From Tetracladium setigerum (Eukaryota > Ascomycota > Leotiomycetes > Helotiales): a DNA stretch of 64,000 nucleotides. The DNA lies in assembly GCA_031472005.1 (NCBI GenBank), contig PZJY01000003.1, positions 1,550,001 to 1,614,000 on the forward strand, in the 5' to 3' direction. Under the pieces are notes generated by a model, which saw nothing but the letters and a program-made list of their open reading frames with translations, was not told the DNA's origin and made no database searches. Positions 23,601-34,833 of the stretch are shown piece after piece (within the stretch, counting starts at the first letter, position 1; every line of letters begins with the position of its first letter). The position numbers and the translations under genes were made by a program.

Positions 23601-24543
23601 ATTATGTTCTGAAATCCGCCGCTCGATGAAATGAAATGATAATGAAAATAATGCGGAGGCGAGGAGGTTAGGAAGGACATGAAGAGATGGACAGGACCAG
23701 ACAAGTAAAGGCTTTTGAGTAAAATGCAGCAATGTGTTGTCCTCGTTTGAAATTCTCATAGTATTGAAACCCGCTCAATTGCTCTATCACGCAGGTCAAA
23801 CATGACTTTGAAGTGCTTGTGTAGGCATTGCCAAATTTGAAGTTTCAAATACTTGCTGTATACAAGAGACGAGTACCTATTGAGGATGAAGTTCATGTCT
23901 CCTCATAATACATCTTTCACACAGAATCCGTTCTCAATTTTTCGGCTGCTAACAATCTAATAGACGTTCGCCAGATCAGAGAGACTGTTGAAGTAGCGAA
24001 TTGGTGAATTTTAATGCGAGCAAGACAAAACAAAAATGTCACAGAGCGCATACAGTATCACAAAGTGTAAGACTAATACAGTGAAAGATATTTGACTGAT
24101 ATTTATAATTATTCCTTTCATATTGGCCATGTCCTCATACGCTTCCTCTTAATGCCAAGAAAATTTGGCGGTACTTCAGTGCTTAACGAGCAAGCTGGGG
24201 TGGGAGGAGGATGGGTGAAAAGGAATGATTTCGAAAATTGAAAACACGAAAATGAGTGGGAGGCTCTTTGATATCGTCAACTAAAGGAAGGTTTTCCACT
24301 CCGCCCAAAGGTGGGATGAATATCACGTGAATGTCCATAACATGCAACGATACGACACTAAATCTAGTCTCCGAGTCTTATCAACCAGGTAACAATTTCC
24401 GTTTCCGAAAAGAAAGACGTAGAGAAGAACGGCTAGCGGCGATCACCGACCTTGCTCTCCTGATTTTGTCTATATAAAGGAGAGAGAGAAGTTTCAAAAG
24501 TTGGAAAACGATTCGAGAGATCAGAATACTGAAGTCTGCCAAG
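23601..24543. other. Intergenic, promoter of oxygenase gene
   Basis: No gene seen. AT-rich; TATATAAAG at about 24471-24479 lies about 70 bp before the oxygenase ATG and is a good TATA candidate. Confidence 0.5.
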
Positions 24544-25663
24544 ATGTCAACAACAATGACAAGACCAACGACCACCAAACTCGAACTTCGGACAGCCTAC
24601 GGCCGTGTCTACCGCGATGTTCTATCCACACCTCCTCGCGATTGTACAGCAGAAGAGATTCCAATCATAGATTTAACGGCGTTGTATTCCGAGAAATTCG
24701 AAGATCGGAAGGCACTTGCTGCTGAAATCCGTGCTGCATCCGTCAACACTGGCTTTTTCTACATCAAAAACCATGGGATTCATGAAAATATCATTGAAAA
24801 TGCTAGGAAGCAATCTCTAGCGTATGTATTTCATATGTGACACCCCTCTAGTTGCGATAACTTGTTATCAAATGGCTTATGTGACGTGGAATTAATCTGG
24901 TTGTTCTGTAGGTTTTTTAGGCAGCCCGTCGACCAAAAGATGAAAATCAGCAAAGAGAAATCCAAATATTTCAACGGATACGTGAGCTTGAAGAGTAGTA
25001 ATACTAGTCCCGGAGAGAGTATTGATGTCAAGGAAAATGTAATTTGCCATCCCCTGGAAAGAAACAAAATCAAAACTAACGAAAATGAAGATTGGTTGGA
25101 GATATGATCCAAAATATGATCCAGAACCAAAGCCGCTGGACCAAATTCCCGAAGAAGTCAAGAGCTGGCTTCGCGGCGAAGATTTTGTGTGGGAAGGAAC
25201 ATCGCATCTTCCCGGCTTCAAGAAGGAGACTTTAACCTACTGGGCTGCATGTCTGACGCTCGCCAGAAAGCTCGTCAAGGCATTCGCATTGAGTCTTGAT
25301 CTCTCCGAGGACTACTTCGATAGTAGAACAACCTATCCTGGAGCTGATGGGGTATACAACTACTACCCTGAGAATAGCGCCGAGGAGAAAGCAAACAATT
25401 CGGTTGGATTGGGAAGCCATACGGACTTGCAGCTTTTTACCTTGCTTTGGCAGGATATGGTAGGGGGACTGCAGGTTCTAAATAAACAGGGGCAGTGGAT
25501 TAAAGCCAAACCAGTCGATGGAACGATCGTGGTGAACATTGGGGATTTTATGATGAGGTTGTGTAATGACCGCTATATATCGACAGTGCATCGGGTTTAC
25601 AACAAGTCTAACGTTGAGAGGCTTTCTATGCCTTTCTTCTTTGGTGGGTTTTGGAGACCGTAG
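24544..25663 (+). CDS. 2-oxoglutarate/Fe(II)-dependent oxygenase (isopenicillin-N-synthase-like)
   Basis: Three exons: 24544-24821, 24912-25038, 25091-25663; phases close to 325 aa, normal for the family. N-terminal DIOX_N domain: IPIIDLTAL, INTGFFYIKNHGI-type motif (NTGFFYIKNHG). Catalytic core: SHTDLQLFTLL supplies His and Asp, STVHRVYN the distal His, and ERLSMPFF the Arg-x-Ser that binds 2-oxoglutarate, so all key residues are present. Substrate cannot be told from sequence; fungal relatives include secondary-metabolism and plant-hormone-like oxygenases. Its neighbour is an SMP-30-like lactonase on the same strand, but 940 bp apart, and there is no biosynthetic backbone gene near. Confidence 0.92.
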
Positions 25664-26158
25664 CTGTGATCGAAACTTTGCTGATGATGATAAGGACTCA
25701 ATTTCAACTGCGTGGAGGGTGTAGTGCCATCTTGCACCTCGGAAACGAATCCACCAAAATACGAGCCAATATCGTGTGGAGAATGTAAGCACAGATAAAC
25801 AGCTTTGTAATAAAAACTACTGACATAACCACAGGGTGTCAGATGAGATTCCAAATCGAGGAAGATGAAATGAAGCAAAGGTTGGCAGTGGAACATCACG
25901 CTCCCAGTGCTACCATTGTTGCAGCGTAGCTAGCATCTGGAGAACGACGGAGCCTGTAACAGATGATTCTTTGCCTCTTCTGTTTGACTGTCGATTCCAT
26001 GCAATTGAGAGTGCGTCAACCTAGCAATGGTTTTGACCCTCGACCCCTTCGTGACAAAACAATTACTAGCTTGACGTTATTATGAGGCAGTGCCACGACC
26101 AGTAATGTGGATCAGCCTAGTCAGGGGCATAATTTTGTAGGACGGATGTACAACTCGA
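25664..26158. other. Intergenic 3' region
   Basis: Convergent space between the oxygenase and the proteasome chaperone gene. Nothing recognisable. Confidence 0.5.
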
Positions 26159-26675
26159 TCAAAGAACTTGTTGTACGAGTTCCAGTAAGTCGAAGAATGC
26201 CTCTCTCTCCTGGTCAATTTTGACCAATCCGAGTCCTACCAAAACTGTCCTGCTCTCCTCTGGGTCTCTCGTAGCAATTCTGCTGGCAATTTGGCTGGCG
26301 TAAAGATGTCCGATTGTTTCACGTTCATCCCCTCCCGCTCCAAGAAGGGTCTTGGGTGTGAGATGTTCGAGGGGTAGGAGGTCTCCGCCAGATGGCAATG
26401 CCGTCTCAAAGCTTGTCGGGGAGGCCGAATTGAGGGGAACTTGAATCTGGATTTTGGTCAGATACCAGTATAATCCGTGGTGTAAAAGTGAAGACATACC
26501 CATTGTGACAGCCGCCCCCTTGTGATACTGTGATCAGAATTTTGTCGGCGAAGAAGATCGACGAGACCTCTGTTTGGGTGCCATTCACAAGGCCAGCGGC
26601 TTGTTTCGACTTTGCAGGAAATCGACCAGCTTCAACCCCGCCGGTGAGATTTAAATTTTCCAATCCTTCAGCCAT
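26159..26675 (-). CDS. PSMG3: Proteasome assembly chaperone 3-like protein (apparent frameshift)
   Basis: Small chaperone resembling PAC3/PSMG3 (yeast Poc3/Irc25), which with PAC4 helps build the 20S alpha ring. Exon 1 26675-26500, intron 26499-26447 (53 nt), exon 2 26446-26159. Recognised from order and content: NGTQTEVSSIFFADKILITVSQGG, then LTPKTLLG, then HLYASQIASRIA and RTVLVGLGL, matching the small PAC3 beta-sandwich. As written the frame reads SQGGGCHNG; the expected RLSQW before the donor is one frame away. One more base in the C5 run at 26515-26519 gives SQGGRLSQW-IQVPL with exact phase and 154 aa. Divergent from ECM16, 225 bp between starts. Confidence 0.78.
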
Positions 26676-26900
26676 CGTGAAGTCGTAGTGGTGCGTGCAG
26701 ATTTGGTGGACTCGATGAGGGGTGGGCGTAGAGATGTCATTTGGAGGACGCGATGCCCTTCAGCCTTGTTCTTGGCTCCTTCACCGCCCGCCAGAAATGA
26801 CTTGGTGTCCACGATAAGCGGCAGATAAATAAATTTTAGTGACTTCAGTCTGTGAGAAGATGCCGAGAACTGCTCTATCGAACCCCCAAATTCTCTCAAA
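26676..26900. promoter_or_regulatory. Bidirectional promoter PSMG3-like/ECM16
   Basis: 225-bp space between divergent start codons; the two genes must share promoter elements. No TATA evident. Confidence 0.4.
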
Positions 26901-29900
26901 ATGCCGCCCAAATTTGTCGCTCGCCAGCGCAAACATAAGGTACTTGCTCGTCTCAAGGACAGGAGCCGAAATTCTGAACCAACAATTGATACAAATGCTG
27001 CCGAGCTCATCCCCGCCGCAAAGGCCGAATTGGAAGAGAAAAAGCGACTGCTAAAGGAAGAACTCCAACAAGAAGGGAAAAAGATTAGTGGCAAAAAGGC
27101 AAAAAGACTGGACAAATATATCGAAACCAAGCTTAAAAAGGACGAGAACAGAGAATTGCTTGCACAATTGGCGAAGACGAAGATTGATACGAGCCACTAT
27201 TCAAGCAGTCGCAAACTCGGCCAGGGCAGAGAGACGAAGCGGGATAGGTTGAGCAGAGCCCTGAAAGACAAGCAGGCTGGGATCGACATTGATGGGGATA
27301 ACGATGAGATTTTATACAAACCAAGAACAGTCAGGGAGGTTGTGGACGACTCTTGGTCGGAGGAGGAGGAGGAGGAGGAGGACAGCCAGTCGAGTGGCGG
27401 GGGTCTTTCTGCACAGCCAGCTGTTGCCCAACCTCCAAAAACTACAGTCAACTTAGGCGGTGGATTAAAAAGACCTCTGGAAGTGGATGACGACGGAAAA
27501 CCCGTTCTCAAAAAACGAAAACGTAGAGGCGGGGTTGGTTCGAAAGTTTCGTACAAACATGTTGCTCCAGAAGAGCCAGTTTGGGAAGGATTCAAATCTG
27601 ATTCGGAAATGGGCAGTAACTCCAGCGAGGATGAGAATGCAGGTTTACAAAACTACGACGATATATCAGATGCATCTGTGGGCGACTCAGAAGAGGATGA
27701 TGCCCAGTCTCAATCTGGCTCAGAAGATTCGGACAACAGCGGGGAAGAAGAGGAAGAAGACTCGTCTGAAGATGACGACTTCCCGCAAAAGAAAGAGAGA
27801 TCGTCTGCATTCAAATCTTGGGCAAACCAACAGTTGAATGATGCCCTGGGATATGAACCGGTTGCTCCACTGGCCACGCAAACACCCAAAATCGCCGGAT
27901 TCGTACCTCGACCTCTTGAGGACGAGCCGTTGCCATTTGAGCTACTACCGACTACGAATACGGAAAGAAAAGCTTTTAGTGTACCTGTCATTAGAACAGC
28001 AGAAATCCAAGAAGTGCGGTTGCAGCTCCCAGTAGTAGCAGAAGAACAAAAGATTATGGAGGCAGTGCACAACGGGAATCTTGTGGTACGTCAAATCATC
28101 CTCCGACTTTATTTGGGTCTTTGTTGTCTGCATTGTTTGGTAAAGGCTTCGGAGGATTTTCGACAGAAATATGCATTGAATTTTATTCCTGAGACGACGT
28201 GCAGATTGAGTGAGCTGCTTAATGAGCGATAATTTCCTACACAATTTCTATTTATACACCCATCGGATTAATGGTATATGTACTAAATTCAAATAGGTTG
28301 TATACGGTGCCACCGGTTCTGGAAAGACAACCCAAGTTCCCCAATTTCTGTTTGAAGCTGGCTACGGATCCCAAACTCACCTACTCCAGGTATGATTGGA
28401 GTTACCCAACCTCGACGAGTGGCTGCTGTGAGTATGGCTAAGCGTGTTGGTGACGAAATGGGCGACCAAGGAAATCGCGTCGCCTACCAGATTCGGTTTG
28501 AAGGCACAACTTCAGCACAAACGGCCATCAAGTTTATGACTGACGGTGTACTCCTGAGAGAAGTTGCTCAAGACATTGCCCTTCGGAAGTATTCAGCCAT
28601 AGTCATCGACGAAGCTCACGAGAGAAGCGTCAATACAGATATTCTAGTTGGAATGTTGAGTAGAGTTGTGAAATTACGAGAAGAAATGGCTCTTGAAGAT
28701 ACCTCCATCTCTCCATTGAAACTTATTATTATGTCTGCGACATTACGGGTCACCGATTTCACTGAGAATAGTACTTTGTTCTCAACCCCGCCCCGAATAC
28801 TGCAAGCTGAGGGTAGACAACATACTGTTACAACCCATTTCGCCAAGAAAACACATCACGACTATGTGGATGAAGCGTTCCGCAAGATCAGTAAGGCGCA
28901 CAAAAAGCTACCACCCGGTGCCTTCCTGGTACTCAAACTTCTGATCCTTCGTAAGAGATTGCTTGCTAACTTGCCCAGGTGTTTTTAACGGGCCAAAACG
29001 AAATTACCCAACTCAGTAAGCGACTAAAAGAAGCATTTCGAATTGGTCACACTGCCACAGGTCCAAATGTCCGTATATCTGCTGCCGAAGTACCAATGGA
29101 GGCCGAAGATATTGATTTTGGAGATGCTTACGATGGCGATGATGTTGACGATTATGATGACGAGAACGATAATCTGGATCTTAATGACGACGAAGATTTT
29201 GAAATTGGAGAGGAGGAAGATACTGGACCTGCAAAGATGCATGTGCTACCTCTCTACTCTCTGTTACCAACGAAAGATCAGTTGAAAGTATTTGAGCCGC
29301 CGCCAGATGGATCAAGGCTCGTCGTTCTAGCGACTAACGTTGCTGAAACGAGTCTGACCATTCCTGGAGTTCGATATGTTTTTGATTGTGGAAGGTCGAA
29401 AGAGAGAAAGTATGATCGAATTACTGGGGTTCAGAGCTTCGAGGTGGGGTGGATTAGCAAAGCCAGTGCTAGTCAACGAGCTGGTAGAGCTGGGAGAACG
29501 GGTCCTGGCCATTGTTACAGACTCTACTCTTCGGCGGTCTACGAGAGAGATTTTCAAGATTTTGCTGAACCAGAGATCCTGCGTATGCCAATCGAAGGCG
29601 TAGTTCTACAACTGAAAGCGATGAACCTCCAACACATCATCAACTTCCCCTTTCCAACACCACCAGACCGTCAAAGTCTGGGTAGTGCGGAAAAACTTCT
29701 GACCTACCTCTCCGCCCTCTCATCGACAGGACAAATCACCACTGTCGGCTCCACAATGTCAATCTTCCCTCTTTCCCACGTTTTGCGCGTATCCTTCTCA
29801 TAGGTCACCAACATAACTGCCTGCCCTTCACCATCGCTCTCGTAGCCGGTCTCTCTGCCCCCTCTATTTTCATCCCAGAAAATCAGGTCGTCCCGGCCGC

Positions 29901-30837
29901 CATCACCAAAGCCGAGGGCGAGTTTTTCACAAGTGAGGACCGCCTCTTAGAAACCCACCGCGAGAACACCCAGCGCACATTCCACAAGATCCAACACGAA
30001 CTCTGCTTCCTAGACGACAAATCTGACGCCCTCAAATTGCTGCAAGTAATCAAAGAGTTCGTCCTCAATCCAACAGAATCATGGTGCACATCTCACTTTG
30101 TGCGTTATAAAACGCTCAAGGAAATTGGACAACTGCGTAGGCAAATCACGGACTTGTTGATCAAGAATATCCCAGCGTTTGCGAATCTTAAGTATGAGGA
30201 GGAACTGAAAGAACCGAGTGGGAAACAGCTGCAAGCATTGAAACAAATGGTTGCGGCAGGGTTTATAGATCATGTCGCTATCCGAAGCGATTTACATCCC
30301 ACGCCCCCAGAGTTGAGGAGGAAACCGGGAAGAGCGATTGATGTTCCTTACTTTACCCTGCTGCCCTCCAATGTCAACAAGGATGAAGAGGATAAAGCCG
30401 TTTACATCCATCCGTATGTGGAACCCCCGATATCCTCTATGTTTACTTGAATTTCTGGGACTAACATATATAATTGTAGGTCATCTCCACTAGCAGGTCT
30501 CTCAGCCACTGAATGTCCAGACTACATCATTTACTCCTACCTTCAACGACCACCATCCTCTGCCACAACGCCCAATCCAAGAACGCGTATGCACGCTCTC
30601 ACCGATATCAAGGGCAAACAACTTGCCAGTCTCGCAAAGGGGACACCATTGCTTACGTATAGCAAGCCCATCAAAGAGGTCATGCCTAAGATGGGAACGG
30701 GGAGGGACGAGAAGACACGAGAATGCTGGGTTATTCCTAGTTTGAGAGCCGAGGGGACTGGAGGCGTGGGGTGGGCTCTGCCTGCGGCTCTGGTGAAGCA
30801 GAGGTTAGTTGCTGGGAAGGGTTGGGTCGTTGTGTAG
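26901..30837 (+). CDS. ECM16: DEAH-box RNA helicase Ecm16/Dhr1 (two apparent frameshifts)
   Basis: DHX37/Dhr1-type helicase that removes U3 snoRNA from the 18S pre-rRNA in the nucleolar SSU processome. Exons 26901-28085, 28297-28928, 28979-30413, 30480-30837. N-terminus is charged with acidic blocks (EEEEEEED; SEEEEEDSSEDDD). Helicase motifs: GATGSGKTTQVPQ (I), TQPRRVAAVSMA (Ia), VIDEAHERS (II), IMSATLR (III), TNVAETSLTIPGV (V), SQRAGRAGRTGPG (VI); HA2/OB-fold C-terminal part ends with a conserved WVIPSL...GVGWALP. Two frames break: after GYGS (CCC at 28370-28372) and after FPLS (CCC at 29775-29777); adding one base at each restores SPNSPTPGMIGV and PRFARILLIGHQHN and closes all phases at 1,203 aa, the usual size. 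Not a pseudogene by any other sign. Confidence 0.92.
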
Positions 30838-31214
30838 ATAGTGGGTGGAAGGAGTTGCTACTTTTTGTGAGAAGCTGATACCATGTCAAATTAAGATTTC
30901 CACATTCTCAACAAAGAATGCTACTTGATGTTTACAGTCGTGCATTTGAGGGGTCAATATAATGCGTAAGAACTCCCAAGGGCTTCGATTTGGAGTGCTT
31001 GAATTGCTGGATACATGTTCTGGTGGAGTTAGGTTTTGCCTTGAGTGAACCTCAATAAGATATCATTACCCCGCATTACCACGTCAATCAAAAGTCTTAA
31101 GTGCACTCTTGGAGGACTTAGAGCTCAGCCCCTTTACCATTTGATGTACTAGTCTCAATCACGCTCGATCCCAACTGCGCGGGTTTGAATCGAAATCCAG
31201 TTCTGTAAGCGGAC
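30838..31214. other. Convergent 3' space
   Basis: Between ECM16 and the GH3-GNAT gene. Nothing recognisable. Confidence 0.5.
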
Positions 31215-34200
31215 CTACCAGTCATAACCGTCGTATTCCCAAATCGGGTTGAAACCCAGATTCTCGTAGAATCCTCGGATGACGACCCACTATAGTTCAT
31301 GATTTAGCAAATATATTTTTAAATTGGTGTTTCATTGCGAAGGCAACGAAAGAGAGTCGGATTTTCGAACAACAAGCATTGGAAAGACATCACATTAACG
31401 GCAACCCAGGTCCACGTACGCTCACAAGAAGAAACAGGAAGGAAATAACTCACATCAATCAACACCCCTTTCATCCCCCGTCTTCTCAAGTCCTCCATAG
31501 CCCTCACTAGCAGCGCCAGCCCGATGCCCTTTCCCCTGGCACTCTTTTCAACACCCACACAAGCGATCAAGCCTGTGTTCTCCCCACTCGGGCAGAGTGG
31601 TAGAAATGCAAAGTCGTCGGCGATGCTTGAAGACGAAGAACACATTAGTGTCCAGCCTACCTGTTCTCCAGTGGTCGAGGAGAAGGCGACCATTACTTCG
31701 TGGTGTTGAGCGGTGGCCGCGAGATGAGCGTAGGCATTGACCCATGCCTGAAAGACATCAGCAGCACGAAACAAGAGATGAAAAGCATGCGAATGAAGAA
31801 ATTTCATACCTTATTCCCTCCAAAATTAGCGAGCTGCTTGGCCATGCATTCATCGTATAGCTCTGGTGACCAAGGTGAAAATGTGAGGGGAAGATTTGCG
31901 ATCTTATCCATAACTGCTGGTGGTGATACATCAACGGTTATATCGCGAAAGAGATCGCGTGCTGTTGGGGATGTTGATTTGCGAAAGCCTGTAAAACTTC
32001 AGTCCCACTTCCCCTCCAGAAAGGGTCCTGCTGAGAAATTACCTCGATGAAGAAAAAAGTCCTTATGTTCTTGCAATATGTCAAATGGCACACCAGCCCA
32101 GAAACGGGGAAAGACAGAACCGATGCCGAAAGATTTCACTTCCCCAAGATTGTGAAGTTCCGCTCGTGCTTTGGAAACCAGAGCCGTACCCAATCCCTTG
32201 TTACGAAAGTCGGACAAGACACCAACGATAGATATCTTGGCCATCCCATCGTCGAAAAGGTAGGCTAGGCAAAATCCTTTGTCATGAAGCACATATCTTC
32301 CGTATTTGTGTTGCATAAGTTTAGTGAGCCTGGAGAGAGTGATGGGCCATCTAGGGAATATTTGTTGCCACAGGTCCGAAAACTTCAGAATTTCCTCTTT
32401 GGTAGGACTGGAGAGAGCTTGAATGTCATGAGAGCATACTTTAGATCCGACGGGTAGAATTCCACTAGCTTTTGTGAGACCAAAAATAATATCCACTGCT
32501 GATTTGAAGGCTGGAACAGTTGGTTCGTAGATAGTAATATAGTTTTTGATGTCTCCTTCGTCTTCGAGGAAATCATACGGCTCACACGTAGCAATCACAA
32601 ACAACTTACCTCCGATCTTCTTCCCAAGTGAGAGTCCAAATGACTTCTGGTACGAGCTCAAGTTGGCACTTTTGCTAGCCAAAATAACAGCTGCAGCTTC
32701 CTCGATGATCCCTTCCGATAGGGGAGATAGGGGAGTATCCTGGTAGATTTGTATCTCAATGACCTCGAGATTTCCAGGATTAACTTCTTCAATCAAACTT
32801 GTGTAAGTTGGACCAGAGACGTGATCTTCTATATCTTCATCACCACTCTCAACAGCACCTCCGCCATGATGTATTTTCCCTGGAGTAATCAAGACGACTT
32901 TTCTCAAGTTTATTGATAGAGGGAAGAAGTGAGGGTCGTGTCGCACAAGTGTGGTGCTTTTACTGTACACCGCAGAGGCTACAAGCGTGTGGCGGGCAAA
33001 CATAGGCCCAGACTCGCTTGCTATTGTTATAAACTCTGGATTCAAAAGATACTTCGATTTGAGTGATCGAATTCTCTCGGATGACTGCTTGATCGAATCT
33101 TGAGAGATCTGTCCAGACTTCACTGCCTCGCAAACGAGCTCAATTGATCCGACCTGCGCGGCCATTGTGTGACAGATCATAACGCAGTCTGTTCCAGCCT
33201 AATGCGAAGATCAGCCATTTGTTGGGACGTCAGGAGTTTTCCGCATACCTTGATTGCCATGACAGCACTCTTTTCAGTGCCATAATTTGCTCTTACGCCA
33301 TCCATTTCCAGACAGTCACTCACAATTAAACCGTCGTGTTGCATATCTTCCCTCAACATCATGATGACCTGCGGGTTCAAACTTGCAGGCAATTTATCGT
33401 CATCGCCAGACCCATTTTGCTTCAAATTTGGCAGGGCAATGTGAGCAGTCATAACAGCGTCAACCCCTTCCAAGATTGATCTTCGAAAAGGGACCAATTC
33501 ACAAGTATCAAGTTGTGCTTTTGTTTTCGGGATGACCGGTAGACCAAGATGCGAGTCGACTTTCGTGTCCCCATGTCCAGGAAAGTGTTTGACACACGGC
33601 ACCACACCGCCTTCCTTTAACCCTTTGATTTGAGCAGATACTATTCTGCCAACAATCTCAGGATTGTCAGAAGGCGACCTGACTCCAATAACGGGATTCT
33701 TTGGCTCGGAGTTAACATCTGCAACCGGTGCATAATTGAAGTTGATCCCATAAGTCTTAAGCATCTCAGCTGTTGCAAAGCCAACATTAAATGCATGTAA
33801 AGCATCGCCAGTCGCAGCTAGAGCCATAGGACCAGGAAGTTGTACTGCAATTGGGTCTTTGATACGGGTGACCAGTCCGTTTTCTTGGTCGATGCCAATG
33901 AAAAGAGGTTGAGAGTAGCCGGCGTCTCTTGCAATAATTTGGAGACTTTGAGTTAGATTGAAGAGCTGAGATGAACTTTGGATGTTCCGTTGGAACAAGA
34001 TCACAGCTCCCACCTTGTGAGTTGAGATCAGCGTTTTGATATCCTCACTTGGCATGTAACCATGGAACCCGACGATGAAAAGCTGTTGATGTGATTAGTA
34101 CGAAGCACTAGTTTTATGAGAGATTCTGAAAATATCGGTCTTTTGGACGCTCTTGATTGAAATTTGGATTCGTGAATTTGTGCTTTTTTATGCTGCCGAG

Positions 34201-34360
34201 TCAAGTAGACTTGCAATTGGTCTACGCATGATGGGAGAGCGAGATTGTGGATGAGAAGCAGTCCCATCTGAAGAGCCATAAGTCAGAAAGGACGTACCTG
34301 TCCTACATTCTGCCGAATTTCTTCTTCGGACCAAGAATGCGTGACGTCCAGCTCGGTCAT
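31215..34360 (-). CDS. GH3 beta-N-acetylglucosaminidase (NagZ-like) fused to GNAT acetyltransferase
   Basis: Six exons: 34360-34298, 34082-33249, 33198-32043, 31988-31810, 31747-31454, 31289-31215; phases close at 866 aa. N-terminal half is a NagZ-type glycoside hydrolase family 3 barrel: GIDQENGLVTR, KHFPGHGDTKVDSH (loop with the acid/base His-Asp dyad) and VSDCLEMDG with the nucleophile Asp. A GH3 second-domain-like segment follows (VAVILASKSA region). The C-terminal half has a GNAT acetyltransferase: ISIVGVLSDFRNKGLGTALV carries the acetyl-CoA R-x-x-G-x-G/A loop, and a second such loop, VEKSARGKGIGLALL, lies about 140 residues later, so two GNAT folds may be present. The end is FYENLGFNPIWEYDGYDW. 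Likely intracellular GlcNAc-conjugate turnover; no signal peptide. Divergent from the Atg22-like gene. Confidence 0.9.
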
Positions 34361-34833
34361 ATTGGATGAAAGGGTGTTCGAATTCGATCAATCCAAAGGA
34401 AAGCCTAATAGCTTAGGATTTATCGTTGATTCGATCTTTGAACTTTGTTATCTCCTTGCCAAATTCAACCAATATTCAATTTTGTGTGACTGAAGTATTC
34501 CTCTTCGTTGTGAGTTGTGAGGCAGTAGATACGACGGATGGGGCAAGTGTTGTCGCAGGCTTGTGAAGTTCAAACAAGCATCTCAGGTCTTGGCACAACA
34601 TCTTCTTTTCCTGTACGACACCGGATTTATCAGCTGCTTCCCACCAACGGCAACATCACATGAGCGATCCCCTCCTGCCATCAGTTACATATATCATTAC
34701 CGGTCCCCCAGAGCCTCAAACGTTTATTACAGACTTTACAGTGTAGAAAATTTCGCATTGATCTCAAAGCTCAAGAGCTCAGGAGCAATAAGATCCCGGG
34801 TTCTCTCGGTTGGCCTTCATCGATCTCATTGGC
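34361..34833. promoter_or_regulatory. Bidirectional promoter, GH3-GNAT/Atg22-like
   Basis: 473 bp between divergent start codons. No strong motif; AT-rich near both starts. Confidence 0.35.

Noticed and set aside
24831..25221. Minus-strand ORFs inside the oxygenase gene
   Set aside because: Antisense shadows of well-supported exons.
26651..27130. 159-aa minus-strand ORF overlapping ECM16 start
   Set aside because: Antisense shadow of ECM16 and PSMG3-like coding sequence.
31215..34360. Two separate genes (hydrolase and acetyltransferase)
   Set aside because: Exon 3 (33198-32043) is one open frame that links both parts, with correct phases on each side.
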